Shown here: positions 43,084-52,931 of the stretch, piece by piece
Layout: the number at the start of each line of letters is the position of its first letter
Numbering within the stretch: the first letter of the stretch is position 1
Origin: Fervidobacterium sp.
GTDB lineage: Bacteria > Thermotogota > Thermotogae > Thermotogales > Fervidobacteriaceae
Reading direction: 5' to 3'
Assembly: GCA_026419195.1 (NCBI GenBank)
Contig: JANZZV010000004.1
Span: forward strand, 1 to 64,000
Length of the DNA stretch: 64,000 bases
Made by a program: the position numbers and the translations under genes
Notes under the pieces: generated by a model
Database searches by the model: none
What the model was told of the DNA's origin: nothing
The model's input: only the letters and a program-made list of their open reading frames with translations

Positions 43084-43446
43084 ATGAAAAGGTATGCAAA
43101 AACGCACGAATGGTTTGATACTGAAACCGGACATGTTGGAGTTTCAAACTATGCACAAGAAAAACTTGGTGATATTGTTTACGTCGATTTACCCAAAGTT
43201 GGCAGAGTAGTAAAAAAAGGTGAGGTAATTGTATCACTTGAAAGTGTTAAAGCGGCCGGCGATGTTTATGCTCCAGTTAGTGGTAAAATTGTTGAAATAA
43301 ACGAAAAAGTTAACTCTTCACCTGAACTTGTAAATCAGTCCCCAGAAGATGAAGGATGGCTTGTAAAAATAGAACCATCAGATCCTGCAGAGTTTGATGA
43401 ACTATTAACCGAAGATGAATACAAAAAAGTTATTGAGGGGGAATAA
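43084..43446 (+). CDS. gcvH: Glycine cleavage system H protein
   Basis: 120-aa lipoyl carrier protein with the H-protein fold. The lipoylated Lys56 is in SLESVKAAGDVYAPVSGKI, and YAKTHEWF and EDEGWLVKIEPSDP are family signatures. It shuttles the aminomethyl group among P, T and L proteins of glycine cleavage; none of these is in the window, although free H-protein is also used as a lipoate donor. ATG after GGGGAGG. It is followed after six bases by a small membrane protein gene. Confidence 0.94.
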   Translation: MKRYAKTHEWFDTETGHVGVSNYAQEKLGDIVYVDLPKVGRVVKKGEVIVSLESVKAAGDVYAPVSGKIVEINEKVNSSPELVNQSPEDEGWLVKIEPSDPAEFDELLTEDEYKKVIEGE

Positions 43447-43452
43447 TAATCC

Positions 43453-43890
43453 ATGACAAACATAAATGCTTACTCAGTATTAATGTTTATAGCCAATATT
43501 GTTCTTGCCGTTCCCATAATTTTGGCAGTTTTGCAGCAATCTAAGGCTTCGATGAATATTGCAAACGTTGTTTCAATAGTTTATTTCATGATTTCCATAG
43601 GCTTTTTTTCAGATGACTTCAAGGCCTTTTTCTCCAAACTGGGAATTTCAATCTCACCCGTTGCTTACATTATTATAGGAATCTTTACATTTTTTATTGC
43701 AAGAGATTTCGGCGAGTTAAAGGTAAGAGATGGTATGAGAAAATCCGTTTTCCTTGGATTAATTATTGTAGCATTAAATATCTTTGACTTTTTCCGTGTC
43801 GGAAACGCATCATTAATACCTTTACTTTCACTTACATGGGCGTTTGTTATATCGATTGTAATTGGCGTTATGAAGTGGAATATTCAATAA
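43453..43890 (+). CDS. Small integral membrane protein of unknown function
   Basis: 145 aa with four or five hydrophobic helices (for example VLMFIANIVLAVPIILAVL, VAYIIIGIFTFFIA, VFLGLIIVALNIFDFF, AFVISIVIGVMKW). No family recognised. It shares a transcript with gcvH (six-base gap) and is followed by a strong terminator. The association with H-protein gives no clear functional hint. Confidence 0.75.
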   Translation: MTNINAYSVLMFIANIVLAVPIILAVLQQSKASMNIANVVSIVYFMISIGFFSDDFKAFFSKLGISISPVAYIIIGIFTFFIARDFGELKVRDGMRKSVFLGLIIVALNIFDFFRVGNASLIPLLSLTWAFVISIVIGVMKWNIQ

Positions 43891-43954
43891 AATTAACTTT
43901 ATTTCATTCAGAAACTATCGTAAGCCAAAGAATAATTAAAGAATAATTATTGTT

Positions 43955-43990
43955 AAGGCATTCCACATGTGGAATGCCTTTATTTTTTCA
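43955..43990 (+). terminator. Intrinsic terminator after the gcvH unit
   Basis: A perfect palindrome from AAGGCATTCCACA (43955-43967) to TGTGGAATGCCTT (43968-43980), followed by a T-rich run. In RNA the stem would be AAGGCATTCC with a small loop. Confidence 0.88.
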
Positions 43991-43996
43991 AATTTG

Positions 43997-44005
43997 TGGT
44001 ATAAT
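43997..44005 (+). promoter_or_regulatory. Extended -10 promoter of pyk
   Basis: TGGTATAAT (TATAAT 44000-44005) just after the terminator T-run, giving a leader of about 70 bases before the pyk ATG. Confidence 0.6.
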
Positions 44006-44084
44006 ATTTCGGAAAATGGTTATTTCACGAGCAGCATCGAATATCCATTAAATTCACAATTTGAAATATTTAGGAGGTGTGATA

Positions 44085-45500
44085 ATGAGAAAAACCAAGA
44101 TAGTTGCTACCATTGGACCTGCTTGTGAATCTGAAGAAAAAATTATCAAACTTGCCGAATGCGGTGTTAACGTGTTCAGACTGAATTCATCTCATGAAAC
44201 TATAGATGTGCATAAAGAAAGAATTAAAAGGTTGAAACAGGTTAGAGAAAAAGGTTACAATTTTTCCATATTGCTTGACTTGGCGGGTCCAAAAATAAGA
44301 ACTGGAAGATTTGAAAGTGATTACATAACCTTAGAGCCTGGAACCGATGTTGAAATACTATGTGGTGAAGAATTCGTCGGAAATTCGAAAAGGTTTTGGA
44401 TAAATTATGACAAACTCTATGAGGAAATAAAGCCCTTAGATAGGATACTTATAAATGATGGTGCGGTGGAACTCGTTGTAAAAGAAATCTTTGCTAAAAC
44501 AAAAACTATACTTTGTAGCATTAAAAGAGGAGGAACAATTACTCATAAGCGCGGCGTAAATTTGCCGGGTGTTGATATATCTATTCCATCTATCACAGAA
44601 AAGGACAAGGAATTTATAAAACTCGGAAACGAAGAAGAAATTGATTTTTTCGCCCTTTCTTTTGTAAGAAAAGCAGAAGATATCATAGATGCTAAGGAAC
44701 TAACAAGAATACCTATAGTGGCAAAGATTGAAACTTTACAGGCACTTGATAATCTTGAGGAAATAGTGAGAGTTTCAGATGCTGTAATGGTGGCGCGTGG
44801 AGATCTTGGTGTGGAAATACCGATTGCTCAAGTTCCTATCGCTCAAAAAAGAATTATCGAAATATCAAATCTGTACAAAAAACCAGTTATAACAGCTACA
44901 CAAATGCTCGAAAGTATGATAAATAATTCAACACCAACAAGAGCAGAAGTTACCGACATATCGAATGCCATACTTGACGGTACAGACGCTATAATGCTTT
45001 CGGCCGAAACTTCGATAGGAAAATATCCCTGCGAAGCAGTTAGAGTCATGGATGATGTTGCAAAAAATACTGAGAAATACATGGAAGATTACGAATCGTT
45101 TAGGTTGGATTGGCTTAAAGAATATTCATCCAGCTTTGATTTATCAAGTGCTATATCCTACGCAGCAACAACTTTAGCAAAACACGTACAAGCTAAATTG
45201 ATAATAACAGCAACAAGCACGGGTTCAACAGCTGTAAGTGTCTCGAAGTATAAGCCATCTATACCAGTAATGGCAGCAACGAATAACCCAGAAACTTATT
45301 ATAGGCTTTGCTTGAGCTGGGGTGTCATGCCGGTAATGTTGGAAGAGCGTCTTACAACAGACGAAATGATAGAAAGTGTCATAAACAAGGCTAAACAACT
45401 TGGCCTTGCTCAGAATGGTGATAAAGTTATAATCGTTGCTGGTATTCCTTGGGGTAGACCAGGGACAACGAACACTGTTCAAGTTCAAGAAGTTAAATAA
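44085..45500 (+). CDS. pyk: Pyruvate kinase
   Basis: 471-aa glycolytic enzyme converting phosphoenolpyruvate and ADP to pyruvate and ATP. Family blocks: [35 protein letters not shown], the active-site [32 protein letters not shown] and [14 protein letters not shown]. The C-terminal allosteric domain is complete. ATG 44085 is seven bases after GGAGG, so the eight extra in-frame codons upstream are not used. Monocistronic with its own promoter. Confidence 0.96.
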   Translation: MRKTKIVATIGPACESEEKIIKLAECGVNVFRLNSSHETIDVHKERIKRLKQVREKGYNFSILLDLAGPKIRTGRFESDYITLEPGTDVEILCGEEFVGNSKRFWINYDKLYEEIKPLDRILINDGAVELVVKEIFAKTKTILCSIKRGGTITHKRGVNLPGVDISIPSITEKDKEFIKLGNEEEIDFFALSFVRKAEDIIDAKELTRIPIVAKIETLQALDNLEEIVRVSDAVMVARGDLGVEIPIAQVPIAQKRIIEISNLYKKPVITATQMLESMINNSTPTRAEVTDISNAILDGTDAIMLSAETSIGKYPCEAVRVMDDVAKNTEKYMEDYESFRLDWLKEYSSSFDLSSAISYAATTLAKHVQAKLIITATSTGSTAVSVSKYKPSIPVMAATNNPETYYRLCLSWGVMPVMLEERLTTDEMIESVINKAKQLGLAQNGDKVIIVAGIPWGRPGTTNTVQVQEVK

Positions 45501-45530
45501 GTGAAGATAGGCAAATTTGCAAAATCCTAC

Positions 45531-45558
45531 TTGAATTTAACAAGATAATTGGTATAAT
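45531..45558 (+). promoter_or_regulatory. Promoter of rpmB
   Basis: TTGAAT (45531-45536), 16-bp spacer, TATAAT (45553-45558) with TGG before the -10. Leader of about 60 bases to the rpmB ATG. Confidence 0.7.
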
Positions 45559-45622
45559 ATACCACGTAACAGTGATTCCAAAAGTTCAAAATCGAAAATA
45601 TAAAATAAAGGAGGAATTAACC

Positions 45623-45844
45623 ATGGCAAAATGTGAGATATGCGGTAAAGAACCAAGAGCTGGGAAAAACGTTAGCCATTCAAACAGGCATACAAACAGA
45701 TGGTTTAAACCAAACGTTCAAAAAGTTAGAATACTTCTCAACGACGGTACTGTTAAGAGGACGAACGTCTGCACAAGCTGTTTAAAAGCAGGTAAAGTTA
45801 AGAGATACGTGGGCAAAACACAATCCGTGACAGTGGAGGCATAA
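45623..45844 (+). CDS. rpmB: 50S ribosomal protein L28
   Basis: 73-aa L28 protein of the zinc-binding (C+) type: [11 protein letters not shown] near the N-terminus and [10 protein letters not shown] near the C-terminus supply four Cys. [19 protein letters not shown] is the conserved rRNA-binding core. ATG 45623 follows AAAGGAGG, so the longer frame from 45572 is not used. Flanked by its own promoter and terminator. Confidence 0.96.
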   Translation: MAKCEICGKEPRAGKNVSHSNRHTNRWFKPNVQKVRILLNDGTVKRTNVCTSCLKAGKVKRYVGKTQSVTVEA

Positions 45845-45870
45845 AAAGCGGGGACATCCCCGCTTTTTTT
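45844..45870 (+). terminator. Intrinsic terminator after rpmB
   Basis: AAAAGCGGGGA (45844-45854) pairs with TCCCCGCTTTT (45857-45867), followed by further T to 45870. The stem starts at the rpmB stop codon. Confidence 0.9.
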
Positions 45871-45876
45871 GAAGTT

Positions 45877-46242
45877 ATGATTTTTAGAACTAAGAAATCT
45901 TACAAATTTTTCATCACTTTTGTTGCAATTTTGAGTACTTTGTTTGTACTCTATGTTTTTTTTCATCAAATTTCCACAGCTGTTTTAACATTGATATCAA
46001 TTACGTACGCTGGCATATTGTTGTTAACAATTGAAGCTTTTTTCTATTTCGTGGAACTGGAAAATCTATTTATAAAAAGCCCGTATTTCAAGCTAAAATT
46101 AGATGATATAATAGATATTGAATATTCAGAATTTGGAACCAAGATCAGGACTCGTTGGAAAATCTACTATTTACCCCCGATCGAGAGAATTGAGATTTTG
46201 AAAGAACTGATAAAAAACCACAAGAGATACGTTTTGTACTGA
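45877..46242 (+). CDS. Small membrane protein with PH-like cytoplasmic part
   Basis: 121 aa with two transmembrane helices (FITFVAILSTLFVLYVFF and ISITYAGILLLTIEAFFYF) and a short cytoplasmic C-terminal half with beta-like stretches (YFKLKLDDIIDIEYSEF, TRWKIYYLPPIERIEIL) that resembles the bacterial PH-domain membrane proteins. The assignment is tentative. The ATG lies only six bases after the rpmB terminator T-run and has a weak ribosome site (GAAG), so expression probably depends on read-through. It precedes alr by 26 bases. Confidence 0.65.
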   Translation: MIFRTKKSYKFFITFVAILSTLFVLYVFFHQISTAVLTLISITYAGILLLTIEAFFYFVELENLFIKSPYFKLKLDDIIDIEYSEFGTKIRTRWKIYYLPPIERIEILKELIKNHKRYVLY

Positions 46243-46268
46243 AAATAGAAAAATAGGGGGAAATTCCA

Positions 46269-47363
46269 ATGGAAAGTAGAAGGACGTTTGTTGTTATAAA
46301 CGTGAGAAATTACTTAAGTAATTTATCCTTTTTTCAAGCACACTGTGCACCAGCCAAGGTCATGGCTGTTGTGAAAGCGAATGCTTATGGTCACGGTGCT
46401 GTACAATTAGCACGTGCGGCTGAGAGAGCAGGTATTGATTACTTTGCTGTTGCCTTTCTTGAAGAGGCTATAGAGTTAAGAAAACATGGTATATCAAAAG
46501 ATATTCTTGTATTCAATTACGTTGAACCAGATATGCTTCACATTGCTCAACAATACGGTATAACAATAACACTTTATTCTTGGGAGCAACTACTTAAATA
46601 CAAAAAACAATTTTGGAGACCAAAAGCTCACATAAAGATAGATACTGGTATGCGAAGACTAGGTGTATCGGTACAAGATGCAAAAGAGTTTCTCATAGCA
46701 GCAAGGCAGTTGGGTTTTGACGTGGAAGGTGCATATACACATTTTGCAGTTGCCGATAGTTTAGATGATGAAGATGTAAAATTCACTGTGGAACAAGCAG
46801 AGCTCTTCTCAAAACTGAGTTTAGATGTTCGAATAAAGCATGTTTGTAACAGTGGAGCATCCATATCTAAGATAGTGAGCTGTTTTGATTATGTAAGAAT
46901 CGGAATAGCAAGCTATGGACTTCAGCCAAGTGAAAGTGTTTATAGTAACGAGTTAAAACCTGTATTGACTTGGAAAAGTATAGTTTCTCACGTTAAGAAA
47001 ATACAACCTGGAGATAGCGTAAGTTACGGCAGAACTTTTAAAGCCTTTACACAAATGGATATAGCCACTATACCAGTTGGATATGCCGATGGATATTGGC
47101 GCCATCTTTCTAACAAGGGATATGTTCTCATACACGGTGAAAAATGTCCTGTGGTTGGTCGAATTTGTATGGACCAGTTTATGGTTGATGTAACGCATCT
47201 TGATAATGTGAAAATTGGTGATGAAGTTGTTTTAATAGGACAGCAAGGAAATAATAGAATAACAGCAGAAGAAATAGCAAGACTCGTCGGAACAATAAAT
47301 TACGAAGTTACTTGTCGTATATCTGAAAGAGTACCAAGAAAATACGAGGGGATGGAATTGTGA
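46269..47363 (+). CDS. alr: Alanine racemase
   Basis: 364-aa PLP enzyme producing D-alanine for peptidoglycan. The PLP lysine is Lys36 in VMAVVKANAYGHGA and the second catalytic base is Tyr253 in DSVSYGRTF. RICMDQFMVDVT and CRISERVPRKY are family blocks. ATG after AGGGGGAA. It overlaps the next gene by four bases (GTGA). Confidence 0.94.
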   Translation: MESRRTFVVINVRNYLSNLSFFQAHCAPAKVMAVVKANAYGHGAVQLARAAERAGIDYFAVAFLEEAIELRKHGISKDILVFNYVEPDMLHIAQQYGITITLYSWEQLLKYKKQFWRPKAHIKIDTGMRRLGVSVQDAKEFLIAARQLGFDVEGAYTHFAVADSLDDEDVKFTVEQAELFSKLSLDVRIKHVCNSGASISKIVSCFDYVRIGIASYGLQPSESVYSNELKPVLTWKSIVSHVKKIQPGDSVSYGRTFKAFTQMDIATIPVGYADGYWRHLSNKGYVLIHGEKCPVVGRICMDQFMVDVTHLDNVKIGDEVVLIGQQGNNRITAEEIARLVGTINYEVTCRISERVPRKYEGMEL

Positions 47364-48343
47364 ATATACCTAAGGAATTACTTGAAAAGCTAAGACAACC
47401 TTACGTGGAAGAACTTGAAAAATTTATAGAAAAAGAAATCGATAGTGTATTCAAAATCAAAAGTAAAAAACTCCAGGAGACAAAAGATGGTAAAAAGTTC
47501 CTACTCTTAACACTCGAGGATAGGACTGGAAGTATTAGAGCAATAGATTGGTACAATGCTGAAAAGAACGACCAAATCCTTCAAACTGGTACCGTAGTCA
47601 GTGTAACAGGCAAAGTGGTTTATTTTGATGAAAGATTGCAGATCAACATATCGAATTCTGAAACAGCCATCAAAAAGCTTTCGGAGTCAGAATATGATAT
47701 AGAAAGATTTGTTTCAAAAGCAAAAAATCCAGAAGAAATGTTTAATGAACTTCTGAATATGGTGAACAGTGTGAAAGACAAAGATTTTAGAAAGTTGCTT
47801 AATGCTTTTTTCGTTGATGACAGAAGCTTTGTAGAAGCGTTTAAGAATGCACCCGCTGGGATGCGTATACATCATGCTTACATGGGTGGATTACTTGAGC
47901 ATTCTTTGAATGTGGCAAAAATAGTTGAGCAAGTGTGTGCACTATATTCTCAACTTGATAGAGATTTGCTTATTACGGGTGCTTTACTACATGATATTGG
48001 AAAAGTTAAAGAGTATACCATTACTCAGCGAGGTATTGAAGTCACAACCGAAGGTGAGTTACTTGGACATACAATTATTGGCATTGAATATATAGATAAA
48101 AAAGCTCACACCGTTCCTTATGAAAAAATGCTCAAATTGAAACACTTGATAGCGTCACATCATGGTGAGCTTGAATGGGGAGCACCCGTTGTACCGAAGA
48201 CGGCTGAAGCACTTGTTTTACATTATATAGAGAATATGGATTCGAAGATAAATAGAGTCTTTCAAATTATTGAAAAGGAAGATAATGGAAAAGAGTGGAG
48301 TGAATATGACACAAATCTTAGTAGAAGATTTCTACTTAAATGA
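47360..48343 (+). CDS. OB-fold/HD-domain nuclease (YhaM-like)
   Basis: 327 aa. An N-terminal OB-fold (about 30-110: FLLLTLEDRTGSIRAIDWYN, GTVVSVTGKVVYFDERLQI) joins an HD domain with HHAYMGGLLEHSLNVAKIV, LLHDIGKVKEYT and LIASHHGELEWGAPVVP. This is the architecture of B. subtilis YhaM, a 3-prime to 5-prime exoribonuclease also implicated in DNA metabolism. Metal ligands of the HD domain are intact. GTG start overlapping the alr stop; the stop overlaps topA by ATGA. Confidence 0.88.
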   Translation: MNIPKELLEKLRQPYVEELEKFIEKEIDSVFKIKSKKLQETKDGKKFLLLTLEDRTGSIRAIDWYNAEKNDQILQTGTVVSVTGKVVYFDERLQINISNSETAIKKLSESEYDIERFVSKAKNPEEMFNELLNMVNSVKDKDFRKLLNAFFVDDRSFVEAFKNAPAGMRIHHAYMGGLLEHSLNVAKIVEQVCALYSQLDRDLLITGALLHDIGKVKEYTITQRGIEVTTEGELLGHTIIGIEYIDKKAHTVPYEKMLKLKHLIASHHGELEWGAPVVPKTAEALVLHYIENMDSKINRVFQIIEKEDNGKEWSEYDTNLSRRFLLK

Positions 48344-50397
48344 AAATAGCTTTGCGTGGTGATGATTTGATGAAAAACAGACAAAAAAAGAGTCAGGAAA
48401 AACTCAAAAAAAATAAATCGGAACATGAAAATACACATAATTTAAACGCTTCGACTGTTGTTATAGTAGAATCTCCAGCAAAAGCAAAAACGATAGAAAA
48501 TATACTTGGTAAAGATTATCAGGTCATATCATCAAAGGGCCATATAAGAGATCTTCCTCAAAAAACTTTTGGAGTTGATCTTGAATCTCTAAGTATGGAA
48601 TTCGAGATAATACCAGGAAAAGAATCTGTTGTTAAAGAGATAAGAAACGTTGTAGAAGGAAAAGAAGTGTTACTCGCTTCAGACCCGGATAGGGAGGGTG
48701 AAGCAATAGCATGGCATCTTGCAACATTGTTGAATCTGAGAGGTAAAAATAGAATTACCTTCTCTGAAATCACGCCGCGAGCTATTCAAGAAGCCATCAA
48801 ATCACCAAGAGAAATAGACATGAACAAAGTTAATGCCCAACTTGCAAGAAGGGTTCTTGATAGAATTGTTGGTTATAAAATAAGTCCTTTACTGTGGAAA
48901 ATTCTCAAAGATGCAAAAAGTGCAGGGCGTGTTCAGTCAGCAGCACTTAAACTTGTTTGTGAACGTGAAAGGGAAAGGTTTCAATTTGTACCTCAGAAAT
49001 ACTATAAAGTTTGGGTTGAAATAGCGGGATTGAAAGCAAACTTAACAAAAATCGGTAAAACAAAGTTAAAACCAACTGATATAGATAAAAAAATCGCTGA
49101 TGAAGTTTTAAAAAGCGTGAAAAATGTTCAGTTGGTAGATATAGATATAAAAGAAATAAAGAAAAATCCGCCTTTACCGTTTATAACCAGCACGCTCCAG
49201 CAAGACGCTTCAAGCAAACTTGGTTTTCCTGTCGCAAAAACAATGAAACTTGCTCAGGATCTTTATGAAGGTATAGATACACCAAAAGGCCACATTGCGT
49301 TTATAACATATATGCGCACCGATTCCACAAGAATATCAGACGAAGCAAAAGAAGCTGCGGAAAAGTTCATTCTTGAACTATTCGGTGAAGAATATTTAGG
49401 CGAGGAAACCAAGAAAACATCCAAAGAAAAAAGCAAAACAAAGGTACAAGATGCGCATGAATGTATTAGACCGGTTAATATCCAACTTACCCCGGAAGAA
49501 GCAAAAAAGTTGCTTGACAAGGATCATGCCAAATTGTACGAGCTGATTTGGAAAAGGTTTATTGCATCTCAAATGAGCAATGCTGTTTACAAACAGTACA
49601 GTTATGATTTTAAGAGCGATGATTATGTATTTGAAGCTTCCGTTAGAGAAAGAGTATTCGATGGTTTTGAAATTGTTTATACCACAGACAACGAGGTAAG
49701 CGAAGAACACAAAGAGTTGATAATCGGAGAATCATACAGTGTAGAACCAAAAGCAGCAGAGTCAGAAACTACACCACCAGATAGGTACAGTGAAGCAACA
49801 CTTGTGAAAACTCTGGAAAGCGAAGGAATTGGCAGACCCAGTACATATGCAACTATCATTCAAACACTTCTTGATAGAAAATACGTTGTAAAAAATCGTC
49901 GCACACTTGTCCCAACAGTACTCGGCTTTGTTGTTAACGATTATCTCGAAAAACGTTTCCCAGACATAGTTGATAAAGGATTTACTGCAGAAATGGAAAA
50001 GCAACTCGATGAAGTAGAAAATGGATTGAAATCATGGAAAGACGTTATAAAGAATTTTCTAAAAGAATTCAGTAAAGACTTACAAAACGCGGAGAATGAA
50101 TTTTTTACTGTAGACTATGAAACCAACAAACCTTGCGAAACTTGTACTGAACCATATCACTTAAGAGTAGGAAAATATGGATTGTACTTAAATTGTCCAG
50201 GATGTAAAGTGAACAAATCAATCAAACCAGACACATTCGGAGTACTCCTTAACGGAAAAATGAACTTTATAGAAATTCAGCATGTTTCCGAGAAAGATGT
50301 TGAGGAAGCCGAAACTGAACAACAAGAAAATAAGTACAAAGATAGCAAAAGAAAAAGGTGGTATGCGAAAAGACAAAATAAGAAACGAGTTATATAA
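48340..50397 (+). CDS. topA: DNA topoisomerase I
   Basis: 685-aa type IA topoisomerase relaxing negative supercoils. Toprim domain with VVIVESPAKAKTIENILG and DPDREGEAIAWHL; catalytic Tyr at about residue 323 in FITYMRTDSTRIS; PPDRYSEATLVKTLE and GIGRPSTYATIIQTL follow. One four-Cys zinc-like element (CETCTEP and CPGCK) lies near residue 600, and the protein ends in a basic tail (KRKRWYAKRQNKKRV). The first 35 residues are a charged extension. ATG 48340 overlaps the previous stop; ATG 48370 is an equally possible start. Confidence 0.95.
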   Translation: MKIALRGDDLMKNRQKKSQEKLKKNKSEHENTHNLNASTVVIVESPAKAKTIENILGKDYQVISSKGHIRDLPQKTFGVDLESLSMEFEIIPGKESVVKEIRNVVEGKEVLLASDPDREGEAIAWHLATLLNLRGKNRITFSEITPRAIQEAIKSPREIDMNKVNAQLARRVLDRIVGYKISPLLWKILKDAKSAGRVQSAALKLVCERERERFQFVPQKYYKVWVEIAGLKANLTKIGKTKLKPTDIDKKIADEVLKSVKNVQLVDIDIKEIKKNPPLPFITSTLQQDASSKLGFPVAKTMKLAQDLYEGIDTPKGHIAFITYMRTDSTRISDEAKEAAEKFILELFGEEYLGEETKKTSKEKSKTKVQDAHECIRPVNIQLTPEEAKKLLDKDHAKLYELIWKRFIASQMSNAVYKQYSYDFKSDDYVFEASVRERVFDGFEIVYTTDNEVSEEHKELIIGESYSVEPKAAESETTPPDRYSEATLVKTLESEGIGRPSTYATIIQTLLDRKYVVKNRRTLVPTVLGFVVNDYLEKRFPDIVDKGFTAEMEKQLDEVENGLKSWKDVIKNFLKEFSKDLQNAENEFFTVDYETNKPCETCTEPYHLRVGKYGLYLNCPGCKVNKSIKPDTFGVLLNGKMNFIEIQHVSEKDVEEAETEQQENKYKDSKRKRWYAKRQNKKRVI

Positions 50398-50432
50398 GGG
50401 TTAATTTCAATCAAAAGAGTTAAGGTGATTTT

Positions 50433-51062
50433 ATGCTATGGGTTATCGGTGATATACACGGTTGTTTAAAACCTCTTGAAAAGTTATTATTAGAAATATC
50501 GCCCACAGAAAACGACAAATTAATATTCTTGGGTGATTATATAGATAGAGGCTCAGATTCCAAAGGGGTTGTGGATTGTCTGCTTGAACTTTCGAAAAGA
50601 ACAAACTGCGTGTTTCTAAGAGGCAACCACGAACAAATGCTCTTGGATGTTATTGACAATGGTGATGAAACTTTTCTCTGGCTTATGAATGGAGCGCAAG
50701 CAACCTGGCGAAGTTATGGGAATTTGCAAAATCTTTCTCTAAATGAAGAGCACATTCAATTTTATAGAAATACCAAATACTATCATTTGGAAGATAGATA
50801 TCTGTTTGTTCATGCGGGAATAAGACCTAAAATTCCACTTGAAAAACAAGATCCAAGAGACCTGATCTGGATAAGAGAAGAGTTTATAACAAAAAATCAT
50901 AAGATGGGTTACATCGTTGTATTTGGACATACACCATTTCAAGATGTGTTCATAACCGAAGATAAGATAGGAATTGACACTGGATGTGTTTACGGTGGAA
51001 AACTTACAGCATACAATTTAACCTTGTCAAAGAAAGTGCAGGTGAATTGTGTAGATGCATAA
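50433..51062 (+). CDS. PPP-family serine/threonine phosphatase-like protein
   Basis: 209-aa calcineurin-fold metallophosphoesterase. The PPP motifs are VIGDIHGCLKPLEKLL (GDxHG), FLGDYIDRGSDSKGVVD (GDxxDRG) and FLRGNHEQMLLD (GNHE), with FVHAGIRP and VVFGHTPF for the remaining ligands. Close in size to PrpA/PrpB and lambda phosphatase. Substrate unknown. ATG after AAGGTGA. The gene overlaps the DUF368 membrane gene by 8 bases. Confidence 0.85.
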   Translation: MLWVIGDIHGCLKPLEKLLLEISPTENDKLIFLGDYIDRGSDSKGVVDCLLELSKRTNCVFLRGNHEQMLLDVIDNGDETFLWLMNGAQATWRSYGNLQNLSLNEEHIQFYRNTKYYHLEDRYLFVHAGIRPKIPLEKQDPRDLIWIREEFITKNHKMGYIVVFGHTPFQDVFITEDKIGIDTGCVYGGKLTAYNLTLSKKVQVNCVDA

Positions 51063-51879
51063 TATATCAAAACCAATTGTGGCTGGGCTATTGATGGGAT
51101 GGGCAAATGTAATCCCCGGTGTAAGTGGGGGCACTATAGCAGTTATAACGGGTATATTCGAAAGGTTGATAAATGTAATAAATGAATTGACCAATCTTAG
51201 GTTTAAAAAGAATGATTTTCTGTTTTTACTCATAGTGGGAATTGGTATTATTACCGGTCTATTGACAGGTAGTAAGGTATTATCTTGGGCTTTCGAGAAT
51301 TATTCTTTTTACACTTACAGTTTCTTTTTTGGGCTTATTTTGTTCTCATTGCTAAACATTAGAAAAGATATTAGCAAGTTTAGAGCTGTTGAATTTCTAA
51401 TAGGGACAGCACTGGTAATAATACCTTATGCGGTTTATCCTGGAAATTTGCAAAGAGCTTTGGATGCCACAAACATAAATTATGTTTTTCTCTTCTTGGC
51501 AGGTGTTGTAGCAGGTGGATCTATGATACTCCCTGGATTAAGTGGTTCTTTGATGCTCATGATATTAGGATTTTATGAAAACGCGATTGAAATCGTTGCA
51601 AAACTTACAAAATTCGGAAGTTTCCAGATTAATGACTTTTTATTCTTACTTATCCTCGGCACAGGAGTATTGGTAGGTATTGGAATAGTTTCCAAAGTAC
51701 TTAAGATTTGGTTTGAAAAGGCAAAAGAATCGATTCTTAACTTTATACTTGGCTTGATTGCTGGTTCTTTGTATCCAATAACACCTGCCTTTCATGGAAA
51801 CGGAAGTACCCTTGGAATGTTTTTGTGGATTTTCATTGGTAGTGGAATAGTGTATCTCATGAACACAATTAAAGAATAA
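51055..51879 (+). CDS. DUF368 membrane protein (PopT-like polyprenyl-phosphate transporter)
   Basis: 274 aa with about eight membrane helices in two inverted halves. Each half carries the family signature: [20 protein letters not shown] near the N-terminus and [19 protein letters not shown] near the middle. DUF368 proteins have recently been linked to return of undecaprenyl phosphate across the membrane for cell-wall synthesis. Assignment of that activity here is by family only. It is coupled to the upstream phosphatase gene and precedes pheS. Confidence 0.85.
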   Translation: MHNISKPIVAGLLMGWANVIPGVSGGTIAVITGIFERLINVINELTNLRFKKNDFLFLLIVGIGIITGLLTGSKVLSWAFENYSFYTYSFFFGLILFSLLNIRKDISKFRAVEFLIGTALVIIPYAVYPGNLQRALDATNINYVFLFLAGVVAGGSMILPGLSGSLMLMILGFYENAIEIVAKLTKFGSFQINDFLFLLILGTGVLVGIGIVSKVLKIWFEKAKESILNFILGLIAGSLYPITPAFHGNGSTLGMFLWIFIGSGIVYLMNTIKE

Positions 51880-51911
51880 AATTCAAACAGATAAAACAAG
51901 GGGGAAGTAAG

Positions 51912-52898
51912 ATGAGTTATACTGGAGAATTGACTGGAATACTTGCCCAAGCTAGAAGTGAGATTTCAGAAGCTTCCGACACAAAAAAATTAAATGACTT
52001 GCGCGTAAAATACCTTGGAAAATCTGGTGTCATTACAAACTTAATGAAACGGTTGAAAGATTTACCAGCCGATGAAAAACCTGCTTTCGGAAAAGTCGTT
52101 AATGAATTAAAAGAGAATATAGAAAAACTGCTCGAATTGCAAAGAGAGAAAATATCCGAATTGGAGAAAGAAAAGATTTACAAAAAGCTTTGGATAGATA
52201 CTACAATGCCCGGTGCACGCAGATCTGTCGGTCATTTGCATATTTTAACAAAAGTGAGAAAAGAACTTGAAGACATATTTATATCAATGGGTTTCTCCGT
52301 TGTTGAAGGTCCGGAAGTGGAAACACCTTGGTTTAATTTTGATGCACTGAATACACCCGAGTGGCATCCTGCACGTGATGAACATGATTCATTTTACATA
52401 AACGAGGAATATCTTTTAAGAACACATACATCACCTGTACAAATAAGAACAATGCTTTCAAGAAAACCACCACTTGCAATAATTTCACCTGGCAGAGTTT
52501 ACCGAAGAGATTACGATGCTACCCATCTTCCAATGTTTACACAAATGGAAGGCTTGTATGTAGACCATGATGTTACTGTAAAGCATCTCAAATATTTTCT
52601 TGAAGAGTTTGCCAAACGATTACTCGGTGAAAGCACAAAAATAAGGTTAAGACCAAGCTTTTTCCCATTCACAGAACCAAGCTTTGAGGTGGATATATAC
52701 TTCAATAATAAATGGTTTGAAGTTTTAGGTGCTGGTATGGTACACCCCAACGTGTTTAAAAATGTTGGGTACGATCCACAGGAGTGGAGGGGTTTGGCTT
52801 TCGGATTCGGTATAGAAAGAATTGCAATGGTAAAGTACGGAATAAGAGATATAAGGGATTTGATTAGAAATGATGTTAGGTTTTTAGAAAACTGGTAA
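51912..52898 (+). CDS. pheS: Phenylalanyl-tRNA synthetase alpha subunit
   Basis: 328-aa class II synthetase subunit. N-terminal tRNA-binding coiled coil (residues 1-85), then [22 protein letters not shown], motif 2 region ([22 protein letters not shown]), [16 protein letters not shown] and motif 3 [18 protein letters not shown]. The alpha subunit carries the catalytic site but needs PheT for activity and tRNA binding. No pheT follows; truB is next, so the subunits are encoded apart. ATG after AGGGGGAAG. Confidence 0.95.
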   Translation: MSYTGELTGILAQARSEISEASDTKKLNDLRVKYLGKSGVITNLMKRLKDLPADEKPAFGKVVNELKENIEKLLELQREKISELEKEKIYKKLWIDTTMPGARRSVGHLHILTKVRKELEDIFISMGFSVVEGPEVETPWFNFDALNTPEWHPARDEHDSFYINEEYLLRTHTSPVQIRTMLSRKPPLAIISPGRVYRRDYDATHLPMFTQMEGLYVDHDVTVKHLKYFLEEFAKRLLGESTKIRLRPSFFPFTEPSFEVDIYFNNKWFEVLGAGMVHPNVFKNVGYDPQEWRGLAFGFGIERIAMVKYGIRDIRDLIRNDVRFLENW

Positions 52899-52931
52899 CG
52901 ACTCAATTTCCTTTAAAACTCGGAGGCAGTG

